DNA from: a virus
IMG/VR virus record: IMGVR_UViG_3300046517_002960
Location: 1 to 64,000 of that record
DNA length: 64,000 nt
Strand: one strand, 5' to 3'
Shown here in pieces: positions 6,361-14,323 of this stretch. How positions within the stretch are numbered: the first letter of the stretch is position 1; every line of letters begins with the position of its first letter. Made by a program: the position numbers and the translations under genes. Under the pieces are notes generated by a model. That model searched no databases and had not been told where the DNA came from. It worked only from the letters and a program-made list of their open reading frames with translations.

Positions 6361-7032
6361 ATGACTCACAGCACGCCCGGTGACCGGGCACGGATCGCGG
6401 CTGCCGAAGCCGCGCAGGCACGGATGCTCGCGGCGCTGCCGGACTTCCCGCAGTTCGGCTTCTACGTCAAGACCGGGCTGGCCGGCTACGGGCCGGACCT
6501 GGACGAGAACGACTACCCGGCGCGCAGCTGGGAAGACGTCGCGCACCAGGTCGCGGAGGAGCTGTCCTTCATGGCGGACTTCAACGCCGAGGGCGCATCC
6601 GCACTGGCCGACCAGGCGCGCGAGGCGCACGACGAGGCGCGCGAGGTTTTCCGGCTGTACGCGTCGGTCGCGGACTACCAGGGGATCGCGGACACGTACC
6701 GCGATGCGGACGATGCGCGCCGGCTCGCGGACGAGCTGGGCACGCTCGCGGCCAACTTCTCCAACCTGGCCAAAGAGCTGAACCCCGCGCCGCTGTACCA
6801 GGGCCGGCCGGAGCTGCGGCACGCGCGCATCTGGGACCTGATCAGCCAGCTCCCGGTGTACGTGTCGGACAACTTGAAGCTGTACGTCTGGGAATGCGAG
6901 GAAGACCCTGGCGATCCCGACGACGCGGAGCCAGGCGGCGGCTACGGGCCGGCCGGGGCCGGTCACACCGACGAGCACGACATCGCCCGCATGGAGGGCG
7001 ACGGCGCCGGCCTGTACTGCGCAGGGGCGTAA
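6361..7032 (+). CDS. Hypothetical helical acidic protein, 223 residues
   Basis: Start after GTGATCAGGGGAAACGATC. Long Ala/Glu/Asp-rich helices (about 60-140, LADQAREAHDEAREVFRLYA) suggest a coiled or helical-bundle protein. The end is Gly-rich. No signal peptide and no recognised family. Confidence 0.75.
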   Translation: MTHSTPGDRARIAAAEAAQARMLAALPDFPQFGFYVKTGLAGYGPDLDENDYPARSWEDVAHQVAEELSFMADFNAEGASALADQAREAHDEAREVFRLYASVADYQGIADTYRDADDARRLADELGTLAANFSNLAKELNPAPLYQGRPELRHARIWDLISQLPVYVSDNLKLYVWECEEDPGDPDDAEPGGGYGPAGAGHTDEHDIARMEGDGAGLYCAGA

Positions 7033-7035
7033 TCC

Positions 7036-7049
7036 TCCGGCCGGCCGGA
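7036..7049 (+). repeat. Solo palindrome TCCGGCCGGCCGGA
   Basis: Perfect palindrome three bases after the TAA at 7032, with none of the ribozyme core around it. The next start (7073) has its own ribosome-binding site. Confidence 0.7.
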
Positions 7050-7072
7050 CAAATCACGAACGGGAGACAGGC

Positions 7073-7303
7073 ATGAGCGACACCACGCAGGAGCACAACA
7101 GGCAGGCCGTGCGGCTCCGCGCCGCACTGTACCAGGAAGACGACGCCACGCTGGGCGCCATGCTGGCAGGCGGGACGAGCGTCCGGGCCGCGTTCGCGCA
7201 GCGGGTCGGCTGCGGCGACCTGCCGTACTCAGTCATCGAGCACGAGTTCACCGCCCACGCGGCACGTCAGCTCCGGCGCCTGGCGGACGGGGGCACGCTG
7301 TGA
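7073..7303 (+). CDS. Hypothetical protein, 76 residues
   Basis: Start after ACGGGAGACAGGC. Helical and mixed-charge (EHNRQAVRLRAALYQEDDAT). No family recognised. A very short GTG frame (7300-7365) overlaps its end. Confidence 0.7.
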   Translation: MSDTTQEHNRQAVRLRAALYQEDDATLGAMLAGGTSVRAAFAQRVGCGDLPYSVIEHEFTAHAARQLRRLADGGTL

Positions 7304-7365
7304 AGGCCGGCGTCGTGCGGATGAGCGACAAGACTGACGGACCATCGATCAGGAGACAATCATGA
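7300..7365 (+). CDS. Possible 21-residue peptide
   Basis: GTG in the stop overlap of the previous gene. The frame passes through the ribosome-binding site of the next gene and stops in its ATG (TCATGA). It has no supporting homology or composition, and may only be a coupling leader. Confidence 0.25.
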   Translation: MKAGVVRMSDKTDGPSIRRQS

Positions 7366-7643
7366 TGCCGCCGATACCAGCCGTGGTCCTGCTGCCCACC
7401 GAGACAGCGCACGGCTACTGGCCGGCCACCGTGGTCGCGGCCATCCCGCTCGGCCACGGCAACCTGTACGCCGTGACCGCCATCGAGCCCACCTCGTCAC
7501 CGGACGCACCCGCGTTCTTCGCGGCCGAGGCCGGCCGGAGCATCCACGGGTTCTGGGTCGCGGACACGGATACGGACACCTTCCCCGCCCCTGCCCTGGC
7601 CGATGCACTGGCCGCCATGACCCGCATGGCGGGGCTGCGCTGA
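7362..7643 (+). CDS. Hypothetical protein, 93 residues
   Basis: Start after CGATCAGGAGACAATC. Begins MMPPIPAVVLLPTETAHGYW. Mixed alpha/beta, with no Cys and no clear membrane helix. Function unknown. Confidence 0.7.
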   Translation: MMPPIPAVVLLPTETAHGYWPATVVAAIPLGHGNLYAVTAIEPTSSPDAPAFFAAEAGRSIHGFWVADTDTDTFPAPALADALAAMTRMAGLR

Positions 7644-7645
7644 CC

Positions 7646-7661
7646 TTCCGGCCGGCCGGAA
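7646..7661 (+). repeat. Solo palindrome TTCCGGCCGGCCGGAA
   Basis: Perfect 16-nt palindrome immediately after the TGA at 7643 and 17 nt before the next ATG. Confidence 0.7.
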
Positions 7662-7678
7662 CCTGAGAGGAGACGATC

Positions 7679-8362
7679 ATGAGCGGTGCGCGTACCCGGC
7701 GGATGCGCCGGATTGCGGCAAGCAGCGAGCTAGGCGACCTAGTCGCGAAGCTGCGCGCGAACGGCGCGGCATGCGACAGCGACTGGATGCGCCGGCACGA
7801 ATCACGCGAGGACGGCCAGCTGTGGCTGACCGCGCCGGTATCGCACGCCGACAAAGCGTCCGACACGCTAGCCGACTGCAACTACGAGGTCGCCAGCGAG
7901 CTGCTGCGCGAGGCGTCAGGCTTCGCCCGCTGGACGGTGTACGACGCGGCCTGGCACTTCGCCGGCACGGACATCAAGGTCCCGCGCGGTGGTCACCGCT
8001 ACCTGTCCGGCGGCATCGCCGAGCGGTCGGACGCGTGGCCCGGCGGGCTGATCGAGACGATCCTGGTCCGCGCGGATGACGCTGCCGCGCTGCGCGTGCT
8101 GGCTGGCATCATCGACGCGCTGGCCGGTTACCCGTCGCTGGACGACGCGCGGCTGGCCGAGATGGAGCACGAGCAGGCTCATCCGTCCGATCACGAGTGC
8201 TACGCGGACGCCGGCTGCGGCTGCGCCGTCCGCAACCACGGCCATGCGCCGGCTGACAGCAGCATCGATGCCGGCGACACCACAGACGACGGCGATGCCT
8301 GGTGCCAGCTGTGCGGTGACTGGGTTCCCCTCGGCACGACCGTCACGAACGGCGTGCTGTAG
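7679..8362 (+). CDS. Hypothetical protein with C-terminal Cys/His cluster
   Basis: Start after GAGAGGAGACGATC. The 227 residues begin with an Arg-rich stretch. Near the end come CGCAV...HGH and CQLCGDW (about residues 180-215), which look like a zinc-binding site. Function unknown. Confidence 0.75.
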   Translation: MSGARTRRMRRIAASSELGDLVAKLRANGAACDSDWMRRHESREDGQLWLTAPVSHADKASDTLADCNYEVASELLREASGFARWTVYDAAWHFAGTDIKVPRGGHRYLSGGIAERSDAWPGGLIETILVRADDAAALRVLAGIIDALAGYPSLDDARLAEMEHEQAHPSDHECYADAGCGCAVRNHGHAPADSSIDAGDTTDDGDAWCQLCGDWVPLGTTVTNGVL

Positions 8363-8413
8363 CAGCAGCGATACCGCGACTCCATACTGACCAGCAGGAT
8401 CAGGAGAACGACC

Positions 8414-8734
8414 ATGCCCACAATCACGGCCGAAGTCACCGCACCGACCTTCCGCACCGAGATCACCAGGTCCCGGCTCACGATCGAGCTGCCCGAGCGG
8501 CACATGAGCGTGGAGATCTTTGACGACGGCACCGTCCGCGTCACGCAGGAGTCCCACGACATCCTGGACGGCGCCCCGTCCGCGCCGGATTTCCCGCGCT
8601 ACGCGCCCGGCGGCGAGTACGAGTTCCGGCTGCCCGACCAGGTGGAGGTCAACGCCATCTGCGACACGCCCCTGGGCAGCCCGGACTTCGACAGCGGGGG
8701 CGCGTTCACGATCGCCGCGACCCACCGGCACTGA
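8414..8734 (+). CDS. Hypothetical beta-rich protein, 106 residues
   Basis: Start after GGATCAGGAGAACGACC. Alternating beta strands (MPTITAEVTAPTFRTEITRS). Acidic, with one Cys. No family recognised. Confidence 0.7.
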   Translation: MPTITAEVTAPTFRTEITRSRLTIELPERHMSVEIFDDGTVRVTQESHDILDGAPSAPDFPRYAPGGEYEFRLPDQVEVNAICDTPLGSPDFDSGGAFTIAATHRH

Positions 8735-8759
8735 CCAGGCCAGGAACAGGAGCACTGAC

Positions 8760-9122
8760 ATGAGCGACACGAACAACCTGCCCGAGATCACCCTGCGCAC
8801 CAGCCCGCAGCTGTCCATCGGCGACGCCGAGGAACTGGCCACGTGGTTCCTGCACAAGATGGGCACCGAACTGCGCGCCAGGCTGATGGCCGAGCGCCCG
8901 GTGCTGTACGCGCGGGTGTACCCCAGCGTCAACCCGGACGCGATCATGCGCAACGTAACAGCCGGCCTCGCCCGCGTGCAGCAGTCACAGGCCGAGGCGT
9001 TCGCGGCTGCCGCGGACAGGCATCTTCTCAGGCAGCGCCCCGGCCACTACCACGACCCGGCGGGCACGTACGACTACTGCACCGACAAGGCGTGCCCGCG
9101 CCTCAAGCCGCCCGCGTCCTGA
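8760..9122 (+). CDS. Hypothetical protein, 120 residues
   Basis: ATG 8760 after AACAGGAGCACTGAC. Helical middle (about 20-85). The end carries HYHDP...YCTDKACPRLK, which resembles a small metal-binding or Cys-His tail. Ribozyme copy 11 begins just after the stop. Confidence 0.7.
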   Translation: MSDTNNLPEITLRTSPQLSIGDAEELATWFLHKMGTELRARLMAERPVLYARVYPSVNPDAIMRNVTAGLARVQQSQAEAFAAAADRHLLRQRPGHYHDPAGTYDYCTDKACPRLKPPAS

Positions 9123-9124
9123 CC

Positions 9125-9210
9125 GGCGAAACGCGCGGAACCCTCCGGCCGACCGGAAATTCCGCGCGTCTGCGGGGCGCTGGCCTGCCCCGCACCGACG
9201 ATGCCAGGCC
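9125..9210 (+). ncRNA. Type II hammerhead-like ribozyme, copy 11
   Basis: GGC 9125-9127, stem III ACGCGCGGAA/TTCCGCGCGT with a CCGA-loop cap, cleavage after C9170. Stem I TGCGGGGC/GCCCCGCA (9171-9178/9187-9194), core CCGACGA 9195-9201 (position 7 is C, as in copies 1 and 12), GCC 9203-9205, AGGCC 9206-9210. Next ATG after 16 nt. Confidence 0.8.
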
Positions 9211-9226
9211 ATCACAGGAGGCAGTC

Positions 9227-9604
9227 ATGAAGTATTTCAGGATCCGCGAGGGCACCGGCATCGAGCAGGTGCTGGCGGATGAGGAGATCACGCCGGGCGA
9301 CGGCGCGTACTCGGCAGCCGAGGTGACGGAGGTGCTGAAGGCCCTGTTCGCGGACCAGCAGGTCCTGCGGCAGCCGAGACGCGGCGGAGAGCGCGTCACC
9401 GCAGGCGTGAGCCGGCCGCAGGACAGCGACGGGTACCGGGTGCTGGTGCAGGCACCGGGGCAGGATTTCTGGCTGGCCTCGAAGCTGGTCTTCGCGGGCA
9501 ACGCGAACGGCGTGGCGTACCGGGACTTCCCGGAGCTGATCGAGGACGCGGTGCGCATCGCGAACGCGATGCTCCGCGCGTGGGACAGGCACGGCGCGCA
9601 GTGA
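9227..9604 (+). CDS. Hypothetical protein, 125 residues
   Basis: ATG 9227 after ATCACAGGAGGCAGTC. Predicted alpha/beta (MKYFRIREGTGIEQVLADEE) with a C-terminal helix. Overlaps the next gene by GTGA. No family recognised. Confidence 0.72.
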   Translation: MKYFRIREGTGIEQVLADEEITPGDGAYSAAEVTEVLKALFADQQVLRQPRRGGERVTAGVSRPQDSDGYRVLVQAPGQDFWLASKLVFAGNANGVAYRDFPELIEDAVRIANAMLRAWDRHGAQ

Positions 9605-9942
9605 GCGGCGGGCAGGCGGTCCAGACGGGCCAGGTCATCCCCCTGGCCTGCGGTCACGCGCACACGGTGCAGTTCAACGACCCGAAGGACCGCGCCGCGC
9701 TGTTCTTCTGCGGCACATGCGACGGGCTGCGCGCGGCTCTCCCGGCTGACACGGATCCGGGCGAGGACGAAGACGAGTACGAGGACGAAGACGAGGACGG
9801 GGACGCGATGGGTCCGGGCACGGCGCTGCTGATCGTATCGGACGCGATCCCGGCCCGGGCGCGCACCGCGGAAGTGGAAGCCGCGCTGGACGTGCTGCAC
9901 CGCCTGGCGGAAGGCACGCTGAACGAGAGCGAGAGCATCTGA
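9601..9942 (+). CDS. Hypothetical protein with zinc-ribbon start and acidic middle
   Basis: GTG start in the GTGA overlap. CGH (residue 17) and CGTC (about 37-40) form a likely zinc site. An almost pure Asp/Glu run (GEDEDEYEDEDEDGD, about 54-68) separates it from a helical end. Function unknown. Confidence 0.68.
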   Translation: MSGGQAVQTGQVIPLACGHAHTVQFNDPKDRAALFFCGTCDGLRAALPADTDPGEDEDEYEDEDEDGDAMGPGTALLIVSDAIPARARTAEVEAALDVLHRLAEGTLNESESI

Positions 9943-9970
9943 CGCCCTAGCAGGCGGAGCGCACGGAACC

Positions 9971-9984
9971 TCCGGCTGACCGGA
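9971..9984 (+). repeat. Solo palindrome TCCGGCTGACCGGA
   Basis: Imperfect palindrome (stem CTCCGG/CCGGAG with CTGA loop, 9970-9985) in the gap between the genes at 9601 and 10028. Confidence 0.7.
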
Positions 9985-10027
9985 GCATTCACCGATACTG
10001 GCCGAACAGGATCAGGAGACAAGAGCC

Positions 10028-10762
10028 ATGCGCTTTTACATGGACTACTGGAACCGGCGCGGGAAGAACTACGGCGCCGGCATGAGCGACGGGTGCACCG
10101 CGCACGTGCGGGGCTGGCGGGCCGGCGTCCGCGTCCAGATCGGCGCGCAGGACGCCGACAAGGACCGGGACGAGGTCGCGGTCTGGATGACCAGCGGCAG
10201 CAACGGCGGACACGAATCCGCGTACCTGGGCACGGTCCGGGAGACGAAGGACGGGCCGCGCTGGGACGCGAGCGCGAACAGCAAGCCGTCGCGGAGTGCC
10301 AGGGCAGCTGCTCTCCGCGCAGAGCTGGCCGGGCTGCACAGCCAGCTAGCACAGGCACGCCGGGAGCTGGACGACGCCCCGGCTGCTGCCCGCGCCGAGC
10401 TGGACGATGTGCGCGCGGCGATCACGGCTGCCCGCGCCGAGCTGGCCGACGTCCCGGCCGCTGCTTACCGCGAGCTGGCCGGTGTCACGGACCGGATAGC
10501 CAAGCGGCGGCAGGCTCTGGCCGGCATGCCGGAGCCGCGCAGCGCAGACGAGAACCATCCGGGCATCGCACGGCACGCGCTCCAGCTCGCCATCAGCGCG
10601 CTGGAGGACGCGGCGGAGCGCGCGTTCGCATCCGGCCAGGGCACGGACTTCGAGTCGGAGACGGCGCTGATAGACCTGCGCGCCGAGCTGGGCCGGCTGG
10701 ACAAGCCGCGCATCACGACCACGCCGGCCGAGGGCTGCGACGCCTGGGACGAGGAGCTATGA
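10028..10762 (+). CDS. Hypothetical coiled-coil protein, 244 residues
   Basis: Start after GATCAGGAGACAAGAGCC. The first 85 residues are compact (MRFYMDYWNRRGKNYGAGMS). Residues 90-165 contain near-repeats of the type ARAELDDVRAAITAARAEL, predicted to form a coiled coil. The end is helical and acidic. It overlaps the next gene by ATGA. Family unknown. Confidence 0.75.
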   Translation: MRFYMDYWNRRGKNYGAGMSDGCTAHVRGWRAGVRVQIGAQDADKDRDEVAVWMTSGSNGGHESAYLGTVRETKDGPRWDASANSKPSRSARAAALRAELAGLHSQLAQARRELDDAPAAARAELDDVRAAITAARAELADVPAAAYRELAGVTDRIAKRRQALAGMPEPRSADENHPGIARHALQLAISALEDAAERAFASGQGTDFESETALIDLRAELGRLDKPRITTTPAEGCDAWDEEL

Positions 10763-11184
10763 CCACGCTGAGGGAGCGCATCCGCCAGAACCAGATCACC
10801 GCGAAAGCAACCCAGCGCGAGGGGCCGCCCGCCTACGTCGACTGGGGTGGTGACGAGCGCGGCGGGACCGCATGGTGGGACGTCACGCTGAAACTCGGCC
10901 GGGGAGAGGACAAGCGCCAGCTGACGGTCCCGTTCGGCCTGGGGCCAGGCTTCATGGGCAAGCCGCCCGACGCGCTGCGCGTGCTGTCGTGCCTGTGCGA
11001 GGACGCGGCTGGCTGGGAGAACGCCGATGGCTTCGAGGACTGGGTGCGCGAGTACGGCGCGGACGAGGACGACGGCACCAAGAACATGCAGCTGTACCAG
11101 CGGGTCACCGATGGCGTCAAGCGGCTGCGCCGGTTCCTGGGCGAGACGTACGAGGACTACTTGTGGGATACGGAGGACGTGTGA
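10759..11184 (+). CDS. Hypothetical protein, 141 residues
   Basis: Starts in the ATGA overlap and shares its stop with the next start (GTGATGAG). Begins MTTLRERIRQNQITAKATQR. The middle has Trp-rich strands (DWGGDERGGTAWWDVTLKL) and the end is acidic. No family recognised. Confidence 0.72.
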   Translation: MTTLRERIRQNQITAKATQREGPPAYVDWGGDERGGTAWWDVTLKLGRGEDKRQLTVPFGLGPGFMGKPPDALRVLSCLCEDAAGWENADGFEDWVREYGADEDDGTKNMQLYQRVTDGVKRLRRFLGETYEDYLWDTEDV

Positions 11185-11627
11185 TGAGCGTGGAAAGCCG
11201 TCGCGCGCAACTGCGCAGCCAGATCGCTGAGCCAGTCATCACCGGGGACATGACCCGCGCCGAGCGCGATGCCGAGATGGACCGCTGGCTAGCGGACTGC
11301 CAGGCTCAGAGCAAGCGGCTGGACGAGGAGCACATGCTGCTCGGGATCGGCCGGAGCGCGGCGGTCTGCATGACGCACGAGATCACCGGCCCCTGGCTGA
11401 GCGCCACGGCCAGCCGGTGGTACCTGGCCCTGCCCGAGCGGTACATGACCCCGGCCAGCATGGCCCGGCCGGACTGGGATCACAGCCACTACCCGCACGA
11501 CGAGCACGGGCACATCGGCCGGGTCACCACGCTCCAGCGGCCGAAGACCCAGGCAGACACCGAAGCGGAGAAAATGGTCGCCGCCATCCTGGCAGACATC
11601 GCCCGCGAGGACGCGGAGCCGGGATAG
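11184..11627 (+). CDS. Hypothetical protein, 147 residues
   Basis: ATG overlaps the upstream TGA by one base. Helical and charged start (1-50), with a His-rich stretch DWDHSHYPHDEHGHIGR (about 98-114) that could bind metal. The TAG stop is shared with ribozyme copy 12. Confidence 0.72.
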   Translation: MSVESRRAQLRSQIAEPVITGDMTRAERDAEMDRWLADCQAQSKRLDEEHMLLGIGRSAAVCMTHEITGPWLSATASRWYLALPERYMTPASMARPDWDHSHYPHDEHGHIGRVTTLQRPKTQADTEAEKMVAAILADIAREDAEPG

Positions 11628-11694
11628 GCGAAACCGGGCACGGAAAGCCCGGTCTGCGGGAGGGTGGCCGTTCCCGCACCGACGATGCCAGGCC
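11627..11694 (+). ncRNA. Type II hammerhead-like ribozyme, copy 12
   Basis: GGC 11627-11629 overlaps the TAG stop. Stem III ACCGGGC/GCCCGGT (11633-11639/11647-11653) with a plain 7-nt loop and no palindrome. Cleavage after C11654. Stem I TGCGGGA/TCCCGCA (11655-11661/11672-11678), core CCGACGA 11679-11685, GCC 11687-11689, AGGCC 11690-11694. Both stems are new sequence variants that still pair. Confidence 0.82.
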
Positions 11695-11723
11695 AGGTAC
11701 AGCAGACACGATCAGGAGAACGC

Positions 11724-11837
11724 ATGGACACCAGGACAGCACAGCCCCGCCAGCCCGAGCCGCAGCGCCCGCCGCTGGACGCGTACGGCGACGACGTCGT
11801 GCAGGCGCAGCAGGTCATCGGGAACAACGGCTGGTAA
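11724..11837 (+). CDS. Hypothetical protein, 37 residues
   Basis: ATG after CGATCAGGAGAACGC. Pro/Gln-rich start (MDTRTAQPRQPEPQRPPLDA) and QQVIGNNGW end. Stop TAA, then ribozyme copy 13. Function unknown. Confidence 0.55.
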   Translation: MDTRTAQPRQPEPQRPPLDAYGDDVVQAQQVIGNNGW

Positions 11838-11844
11838 GGGACCA

Positions 11845-11927
11845 GGCGAAACGCGCGGATTCTCCGGCTGGCCGGAGGATCCGCGCGTCTGCGGGAGACG
11901 GCCTCCCCGCACCGATGATGCCAGGCC
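11845..11927 (+). ncRNA. Type II hammerhead-like ribozyme, copy 13
   Basis: GGC 11845-11847, stem III ACGCGCGGAT/ATCCGCGCGT plus inner TCTCCGG/CCGGAGG (about 16 bp in all, 4-nt loop), cleavage after C11889. Stem I TGCGGG/CCCGCA (11890-11895/11906-11911), core CCGATGA 11912-11918, GCC 11920-11922, AGGCC 11923-11927. Confidence 0.8.
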
Positions 11928-11949
11928 AGGACCAAGATCAGGAGACAGC

Positions 11950-12141
11950 ATGAGCACTAGCACTTACGGCTATATCGCCCTGTACCAGGGCAGGCGCACC
12001 GAGCTGCCCGCCGAGAGCTTGTACGCGGCCAAGATGCAGGCCATCGAGTTCTTCAAGCCGCCGAAAAGCAAGCAGCATCTCGTCAGCGTGCACCTTGCCG
12101 AGAAAGACGGCGAGACCGTCATGCAGGTGATCACGTCATGA
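11950..12141 (+). CDS. Conserved small phage-type protein, 63 residues
   Basis: ATG after AAGATCAGGAGACAGC. The pattern (YQGRRTELPAESLYAAKMQA ... FKPPKSKQHLVSVHLAEKDG) looks like small single-domain proteins of unknown function common in many phages and prophages. That recognition rests on memory of the family pattern, not on a search. It supports a phage origin for the window. Confidence 0.75.
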   Translation: MSTSTYGYIALYQGRRTELPAESLYAAKMQAIEFFKPPKSKQHLVSVHLAEKDGETVMQVITS

Positions 12142-12194
12142 CCTGGTGGAGCGGGCCGCCCGCATCCAGCACCGGGGTCAGGAGAACACCATGA
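12138..12194 (+). CDS. Possible 18-residue peptide
   Basis: ATG in the overlap with the previous stop. MTWWSGPPASSTGVRRTP runs through the next ribosome-binding site and stops in the following ATG. May be a coupling leader or the remains of a gene. Confidence 0.3.
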   Translation: MTWWSGPPASSTGVRRTP

Positions 12195-12241
12195 AAGAGG
12201 TCGCACTCACCCTTCCGGCTGGCCGGAACATCACGAGATAA
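12191..12241 (+). CDS. Possible 16-residue peptide across a palindrome
   Basis: A strong ribosome-binding site (GGTCAGGAGAACACC) precedes ATG 12191. The frame MKEVALTLPAGRNITR crosses the solo palindrome and stops at 12241. Possibly a gene truncated by insertion of the palindrome and the next cassette. Confidence 0.35.
   Translation: MKEVALTLPAGRNITR
12213..12228 (+). repeat. Solo palindrome TTCCGGCTGGCCGGAA
   Basis: Lies inside the short frame at 12191 and 32 nt before the ATG at 12261. Same class as the cap of the ribozyme stem III. Confidence 0.7.
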
Positions 12242-12260
12242 CGATCAGGAGAGAAGCACC

Positions 12261-13610
12261 ATGGGATACACCGGGGAGCAAGTCATCGAGCGGTTCGTCC
12301 GCAACGCGGGCAAGGGCCGGTACAGCACCGAGCCGGGCAAGCGGCCGGGCACGCGCCGGCAGGCGTTCATTGACGGGTCGGGCTCCAGCCTGTTCTACGC
12401 CACTGACCGGGAGGGCCGGGTCATCGAGATCCAGTCCTACGGCGACTGGTTCCCGCTGGCGCGGCTGCTGCTGCACCCGTCCGGGCGGCCGATGATGTGG
12501 CTGCTGAACGGCGACCGCTGGCCGGGCGGCGGGTTCGGCCGGACGAACGCGCACAACGACATCGCGCGGGTGCACGCGCAGGCATCCGGCACGCCGTGCT
12601 TCATCGTGCCGTTCAGCGCGCTGCGGGCGGCCGGCATCGAGCTGGCGACGATCCGGCCGGTGCACGTGGAACCGGAGCGGTGGGAAGCCGAGGACCACTC
12701 CGCGGCTGCGCTGGACGAGGTGCCGGAGGGTCACCGCAAGCGCCGGGTCTTCCGGGACGCGACCGGGGCGGTCATCCTCAAGCCGGAGATCCCCGGGCCG
12801 GTCTGGGTGCAGCCGGACGGCAACGGCGGCTGGAAGGTGCAGAACCGCCGGATCGGCGAGCACGGGTACGCCTGGTACACCGACCAGGTTGACGGGCCGG
12901 CCTACCAGGGCGAGCTGGCCGACGCTTACGAGGACATCGAGCCGGGACCGGACGGGCGCTACCACTGGAGCACCGAGCGGCACTGGCTGGGCGCGTCACT
13001 GTTCCGTGCCCGGTACCGGGTCTCCGGCGGATACGCACGCGGCGTGTTCACCAAGCCCCGGAACCGCTGGGCGTACTTCGTGACGGCGTTCGACCACGAC
13101 GAGCCGCGCCCGCTGTGGTTCATGTCCGAGCTGGCGCGCGGCATCAGGCCGGCGACCGTGGCCGAGGCGGTCGATTCGCTCAAGCCGGCCGAGGTGCGGT
13201 ACGCGGAGGCGGCCGGGATCCCGGTGCTGCGCCAGGGCGACCTGTTCGTCATCCAGGCAGTGCACATCACGATCCCGCTGGACAGCGACGGCCACGGGCT
13301 GGACTACAGCCTGGTGACCGAGCGGGAGCTGAAGGCGCAGGGCGGCGAGCTGGTGCGGTTCGAGAACAGCTGGGGCCGGCACGGGCGGTACGTCAACGAC
13401 TCGCACACCGCGACCCGGGTGATCGCCATGCCGGACGGCGAGCTGTACGTGCGCGGCATCATGCGGCACCGCCCGGACAGGCGCCGGCCGGACCACGTCA
13501 ACCTGGAGCTGTGGGACCGGCAGACCTGGGGCCGCATCGTGCCCAACACGCAGGCCCGGTCGGTCGATGCCCGGCCGCGGTCGTGGTCGATGGGCGGTGC
13601 GGTTGATTAG
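12261..13610 (+). CDS. Hypothetical protein, 449 residues
   Basis: Start after CGATCAGGAGAGAAGCACC. This is the largest unknown soluble protein of the left part. It is Trp/Gly-rich and looks beta-rich throughout, with segments such as DWFPLARLLLHPSGRPMMWL near the start. No nucleotide-binding loop, zinc site or membrane helix is visible. I do not recognise its family. Confidence 0.82.
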   Translation: MGYTGEQVIERFVRNAGKGRYSTEPGKRPGTRRQAFIDGSGSSLFYATDREGRVIEIQSYGDWFPLARLLLHPSGRPMMWLLNGDRWPGGGFGRTNAHNDIARVHAQASGTPCFIVPFSALRAAGIELATIRPVHVEPERWEAEDHSAAALDEVPEGHRKRRVFRDATGAVILKPEIPGPVWVQPDGNGGWKVQNRRIGEHGYAWYTDQVDGPAYQGELADAYEDIEPGPDGRYHWSTERHWLGASLFRARYRVSGGYARGVFTKPRNRWAYFVTAFDHDEPRPLWFMSELARGIRPATVAEAVDSLKPAEVRYAEAAGIPVLRQGDLFVIQAVHITIPLDSDGHGLDYSLVTERELKAQGGELVRFENSWGRHGRYVNDSHTATRVIAMPDGELYVRGIMRHRPDRRRPDHVNLELWDRQTWGRIVPNTQARSVDARPRSWSMGGAVD

Positions 13611-13613
13611 GCG

Positions 13614-13639
13614 CGCCTTACCCTCGCTGCGATAAGGCG
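13614..13639 (+). terminator. Hairpin CGCCTTA/TAAGGCG
   Basis: 7-bp stem (13614-13620/13633-13639) with a 12-nt loop, just before the homing endonuclease. No T-tract. It may mark the left edge of the inserted gene. Confidence 0.4.
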
Positions 13640-13644
13640 GCGCA

Positions 13645-14193
13645 GTGCGATGGAAAGCTGTGCCTGGCTGGGAGGGTGCCTACGAGGTGTCGGATCACGG
13701 CCAGGTCAGGTCACTGGACCGCATCGTCCCGGCGCTGGACAGGTGGGGAAACCTGACGCTGTACCAGCGCCGGGGCATCATCCTGAAACAGCGGCTTAAC
13801 CGCGATGGCTACCCGGTCGTGGGCCTGTCCTCTGGCGGGCATACGACGACGAAACCAGTTCACGCGCTTGTGCTATCGGCTTTCGCTGGCCTATGCCCGC
13901 ACGGATTGCAAGCGTGCCATGGTCCAGGCGGACGGGCGGATAACCGGTGGCCCGAGAACCTGAGCTGGGGAACGGCTGTGGACAACCATGGGCGAGACAG
14001 ACGGCGCGACCACACGACATCGCGCGGCGAACATGACGGCAAGGCGAAACTAACCTGGGAACAAGTATGCGAAATACGCATGATCACAGGCACATCCCAG
14101 CAGGCCATAGCCGACGCATACAGCGTGACACAGTCAACCGTCAGCAAGATAAAGCTAGGGCGTCTCTGGCAATACCCGCCAGAGGAATGGTAG
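13645..14193 (+). CDS. NUMOD4 / HNH homing endonuclease
   Basis: GTG start gives MRWKAVPGWEGAYEVSDHGQ, the NUMOD4 DNA-binding motif (residues 2-50). The HNH nuclease region follows with H73, CH at 91-92, N100 and WPENLSWGT at 102-110. A C-terminal helix-turn-helix (about 130-175, QQAIADAYSVTQSTVSKIKL) is typical of this class. It is free-standing and has no SD-like sequence of the local type. Its GC content is visibly lower than that of neighbours, which indicates independent acquisition. It sits between the gene at 12261 and ribozyme copy 14. Confidence 0.92.
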   Translation: MRWKAVPGWEGAYEVSDHGQVRSLDRIVPALDRWGNLTLYQRRGIILKQRLNRDGYPVVGLSSGGHTTTKPVHALVLSAFAGLCPHGLQACHGPGGRADNRWPENLSWGTAVDNHGRDRRRDHTTSRGEHDGKAKLTWEQVCEIRMITGTSQQAIADAYSVTQSTVSKIKLGRLWQYPPEEW

Positions 14194-14219
14194 TGCCCGG
14201 CAACGAGGACGTGGACTAA

Positions 14220-14305
14220 GGCGAAACGGCGCGCATTCTCCGGCTGACCGGAGGATCGCGCCGTCTGCGGGGCGCTGGCCTGCCCTGCACCGATGATGCC
14301 AGGCC
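14220..14305 (+). ncRNA. Type II hammerhead-like ribozyme, copy 14
   Basis: GGC 14220-14222, stem III ACGGCGCG/CGCGCCGT with palindromic cap, cleavage after C14265. Stem I TGCGGGGC/GCCCTGCA (14266-14273/14282-14289, one G-T pair), core CCGATGA 14290-14296, GCC 14298-14300, AGGCC 14301-14305. Confidence 0.8.
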
Positions 14306-14323
14306 AGGAAGCAGGAGACAGAC

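Noticed and set aside
13614-13639. The 7-bp hairpin as the end of an insertion sequence
   Set aside because: No matching inverted copy is found on the other side of the homing endonuclease and no transposase is present.
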